This document shows, one piece after another, positions 5,528-6,690 of a stretch of DNA of 6,690 nucleotides. Under the pieces are notes generated by a model that did not search any database, was not told the origin of the DNA, and saw only the letters and a program-made list of their open reading frames with translations. The stretch's first letter is position 1, and the number at the start of each line of letters is the position of its first letter. The stretch comes from an uncultured Bacilli bacterium (GTDB lineage: Bacteria; Bacillota_I; Bacilli_A; RF39; UBA660): the NCBI GenBank assembly GCA_944350405.1, contig CALVPC010000059.1:1-6690 (forward strand), in the 5' to 3' direction. The translations under genes and the position numbers were made by a program.

Positions 5528-5570
5528 AAATGTTCTATTTGAATGTTAATTTTCAAGTAGAACATTTTTT
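5528..5570 (+). terminator. Strong Rho-independent terminator after pgsA
   Basis: AAATGTTCTA (5528-5537) pairs with TAGAACATTT (5558-5567). The stem continues through one U-G pair and TTGAA/TTCAA (5539-5543 with 5552-5556), giving about 16 bp with an 8-base loop. A T-rich tail follows (5565-5579). It ends the gpsB-rnpB-rodZ-pgsA unit and insulates recA. Confidence 0.9.
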
Positions 5571-5604
5571 GTTTTTGTTTAATTTTAAGTCTTGAAATTT
5601 TAAA

Positions 5605-5618
5605 CAAACAAATGTTCG
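5605..5618 (+). promoter_or_regulatory. LexA (DinR) SOS box upstream of recA
   Basis: CAAACAAATGTTCG matches 12 of 14 positions of the Gram-positive SOS box CGAACATATGTTCG; one half-site (GTTCG) is perfect. It ends 8 bases before the recA -35 hexamer, a position from which bound LexA could block RNA polymerase. The site implies a LexA gene elsewhere in the genome and DNA-damage induction of recA. Confidence 0.8.
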
Positions 5619-5626
5619 AAAAAGTC

Positions 5627-5655
5627 TTGACAAGCATAAAAATGTGATGTATTAT
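5627..5655 (+). promoter_or_regulatory. Promoter of recA (sigma-A type)
   Basis: A perfect -35 TTGACA (5627-5632) and -10 TATTAT (5650-5655, 5/6) are separated by 17 bases. Transcription would start near 5662, a few bases before the GGGAGG ribosome binding site (5666-5671). Confidence 0.82.
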
Positions 5656-5677
5656 TGATTTATAAGGGAGGATAATC

Positions 5678-6690
5678 ATGGCAAAAAAAGAAATAAAATC
5701 TAATGATAAAACTTTAGATCAAGTTTTGGCAGAAATTGAAAAACAATTTGGTAAAGGTTCAATAATGAAACTTGGTGAAAATAATAATATGGAGGTAGAG
5801 GTTACTTCAAGTGGTTCACTTTCTCTTGATTTAGCTTTAGGGGTTAATGGTTTTCCAAAAGGGAGAATTATTGAAATATTTGGACCTGAATCAAGTGGGA
5901 AAACTACTGTTGCTCTTCATGCTATAGCAGAAGTTCAAAAAAATGGTGGTAGAGCAGCATTTATTGATGCAGAACATGCACTTGATCCAGTTTATGCAAA
6001 AAGGTTAGGTGTTAATATAGATGAACTTTTGATATCTCAACCTGATACTGGTGAACAAGCTTTGGAAATTTGCGAAGCACTTGTTAGAAGTGAAGTTGTT
6101 GATATTATAGTTATAGATTCAGTGGCTGCTTTAGTACCTAAGGCTGAGATTGAAGGCGAAATGGGAGATTCACATGTTGGTCTTCAAGCTAGACTTATGT
6201 CTCAAGCTCTTCGTAAATTGTCTGGTACTATTAATAAAACTAAAACTACTTGTATATTTATTAATCAATTAAGAGAAAAAGTTGGAGTTATGTTTGGTAA
6301 TCCAGAAACTACTCCTGGTGGTAGAGCACTTAAATTTTACTCTACTATTAGGCTTGATGTAAGACGTGGAGAACAGCTTAAAAATAGTGATAGTGTTATT
6401 GGTAATAAAACCGTCATTAAAGTTGTTAAAAATAAAGTGGCTCCACCATTTAAAACTGCAGTTGTAGAAATTGTATATGGACTTGGTATTTCTAAAGAGG
6501 GAGAAATAATTGATTTAGCTGCAGAATGTGGTGTTCTTGATAAGAGTGGTGCTTGGTATTCTTATAATGGTGAAAAAATAGGCCAAGGAAAAGAAAATGT
6601 AAAGGCATTACTTCGTGAAAATAAAAAATTGTGTGACGAAATTGAATCTAAAGTTCGTGATTTTTATAATAAAAAAGAGACTGCTCCAGC
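5678..6690 (+). CDS. recA: Recombinase RecA (3' end beyond the window)
   Basis: RecA forms filaments on single-stranded DNA, drives strand exchange using ATP, and triggers LexA self-cleavage in the SOS response. The visible 337 codons cover almost the whole protein (about 345-350 residues in Bacilli); the C-terminus and stop are cut off by the window. Walker A is GPESSGKTT (69-77, Lys75, Thr76). The catalytic Glu99 is in FIDAEHALD (95-103), and Walker B ends at Asp147 (DIIVIDS). Loop L1 lies around EIEGEMGDSHVGLQ (157-170), and loop L2 follows INQLREKVGVMFGNPETTPGG (195-215), with the usual NPETTPGGRALKFY block. No inserted intein or broken motif is seen. GGGAGG lies 6 bases before the ATG. 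The gene has its own SOS-regulated promoter and is separated from pgsA by a terminator, with no cinA between. Confidence 0.98.
   Translation, partial: MAKKEIKSNDKTLDQVLAEIEKQFGKGSIMKLGENNNMEVEVTSSGSLSLDLALGVNGFPKGRIIEIFGPESSGKTTVALHAIAEVQKNGGRAAFIDAEHALDPVYAKRLGVNIDELLISQPDTGEQALEICEALVRSEVVDIIVIDSVAALVPKAEIEGEMGDSHVGLQARLMSQALRKLSGTINKTKTTCIFINQLREKVGVMFGNPETTPGGRALKFYSTIRLDVRRGEQLKNSDSVIGNKTVIKVVKNKVAPPFKTAVVEIVYGLGISKEGEIIDLAAECGVLDKSGAWYSYNGEKIGQGKENVKALLRENKKLCDEIESKVRDFYNKKETAP

Noticed and set aside
5558..5576. GAAC...GTTT half-sites in the pgsA terminator as a second SOS box
   Set aside because: The spacing is 7 bases instead of the required 4, and the sequence is already explained by the terminator stem and T tail.
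5449..5679. 76-codon minus-strand open frame over the end of pgsA and the recA promoter
   Set aside because: It overlaps pgsA, the strong terminator, the SOS box and the recA promoter; its Ile/Lys-rich translation resembles no protein I know.
1..6690. CRISPR array, transposon ends, phage genes, toxin-antitoxin or defence genes
   Set aside because: No direct-repeat array, transposase, integrase or paired small toxin/antitoxin genes are visible; all long genes are conserved core genes.

Overview
The window is AT-rich DNA (roughly 30% GC by eye) from a low-GC Firmicute. Several things point to the class Bacilli: a RecU-type Holliday junction resolvase, GpsB, a type B RNase P RNA, a PBP1 with a C-terminal FN3-like domain, and strong GGAGG/GGTGAT ribosome binding sites. 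TGA is used as a stop (recU, rodZ), so this is not a Mycoplasma-code organism. An uncultured gut Bacilli lineage related to the Mollicutes would fit, but this is inference from composition and gene order only.

Layout. The left half (1-3414) is a minus-strand operon, recU then ponA (class A PBP1), overlapping by 4 bases and closed by a perfect hairpin terminator that contains the ponA stop codon. A 339-base divergent region (3415-3753) holds a recU promoter on the minus strand, a possible 34-residue ORF on the plus strand, and a near-consensus promoter for gpsB. The right half reads rightward: gpsB, then rnpB (RNase P RNA) starting at the gpsB stop codon, then a short RodZ-like HTH membrane protein, then pgsA overlapping it by 4 bases, then a strong terminator at 5528-5570. 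After that, recA has its own promoter and a LexA-type SOS box, and runs off the right edge.

The genes form two groups. One concerns cell-wall growth and division: PBP1 makes peptidoglycan, GpsB docks PBPs at the division site, RodZ links to the elongation machinery, and PgsA makes the precursor of phosphatidylglycerol. The other concerns recombination and repair: RecU and RecA. In Bacillus subtilis, recU-ponA/gpsB-rnpB and rodZ-pgsA-cinA-recA are two distant loci. Here they are joined, and cinA is missing.

I see no phage, insertion sequence, CRISPR array or defence system. The window is core chromosome. Its less usual points are the altered GT51 catalytic residue and three-helix N-terminus of PBP1, the compact RNase P RNA inside a protein operon, the truncated RodZ, and the matching promoter/RBS modules in the divergent region. 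Bases 1-44 hold nothing I can identify.
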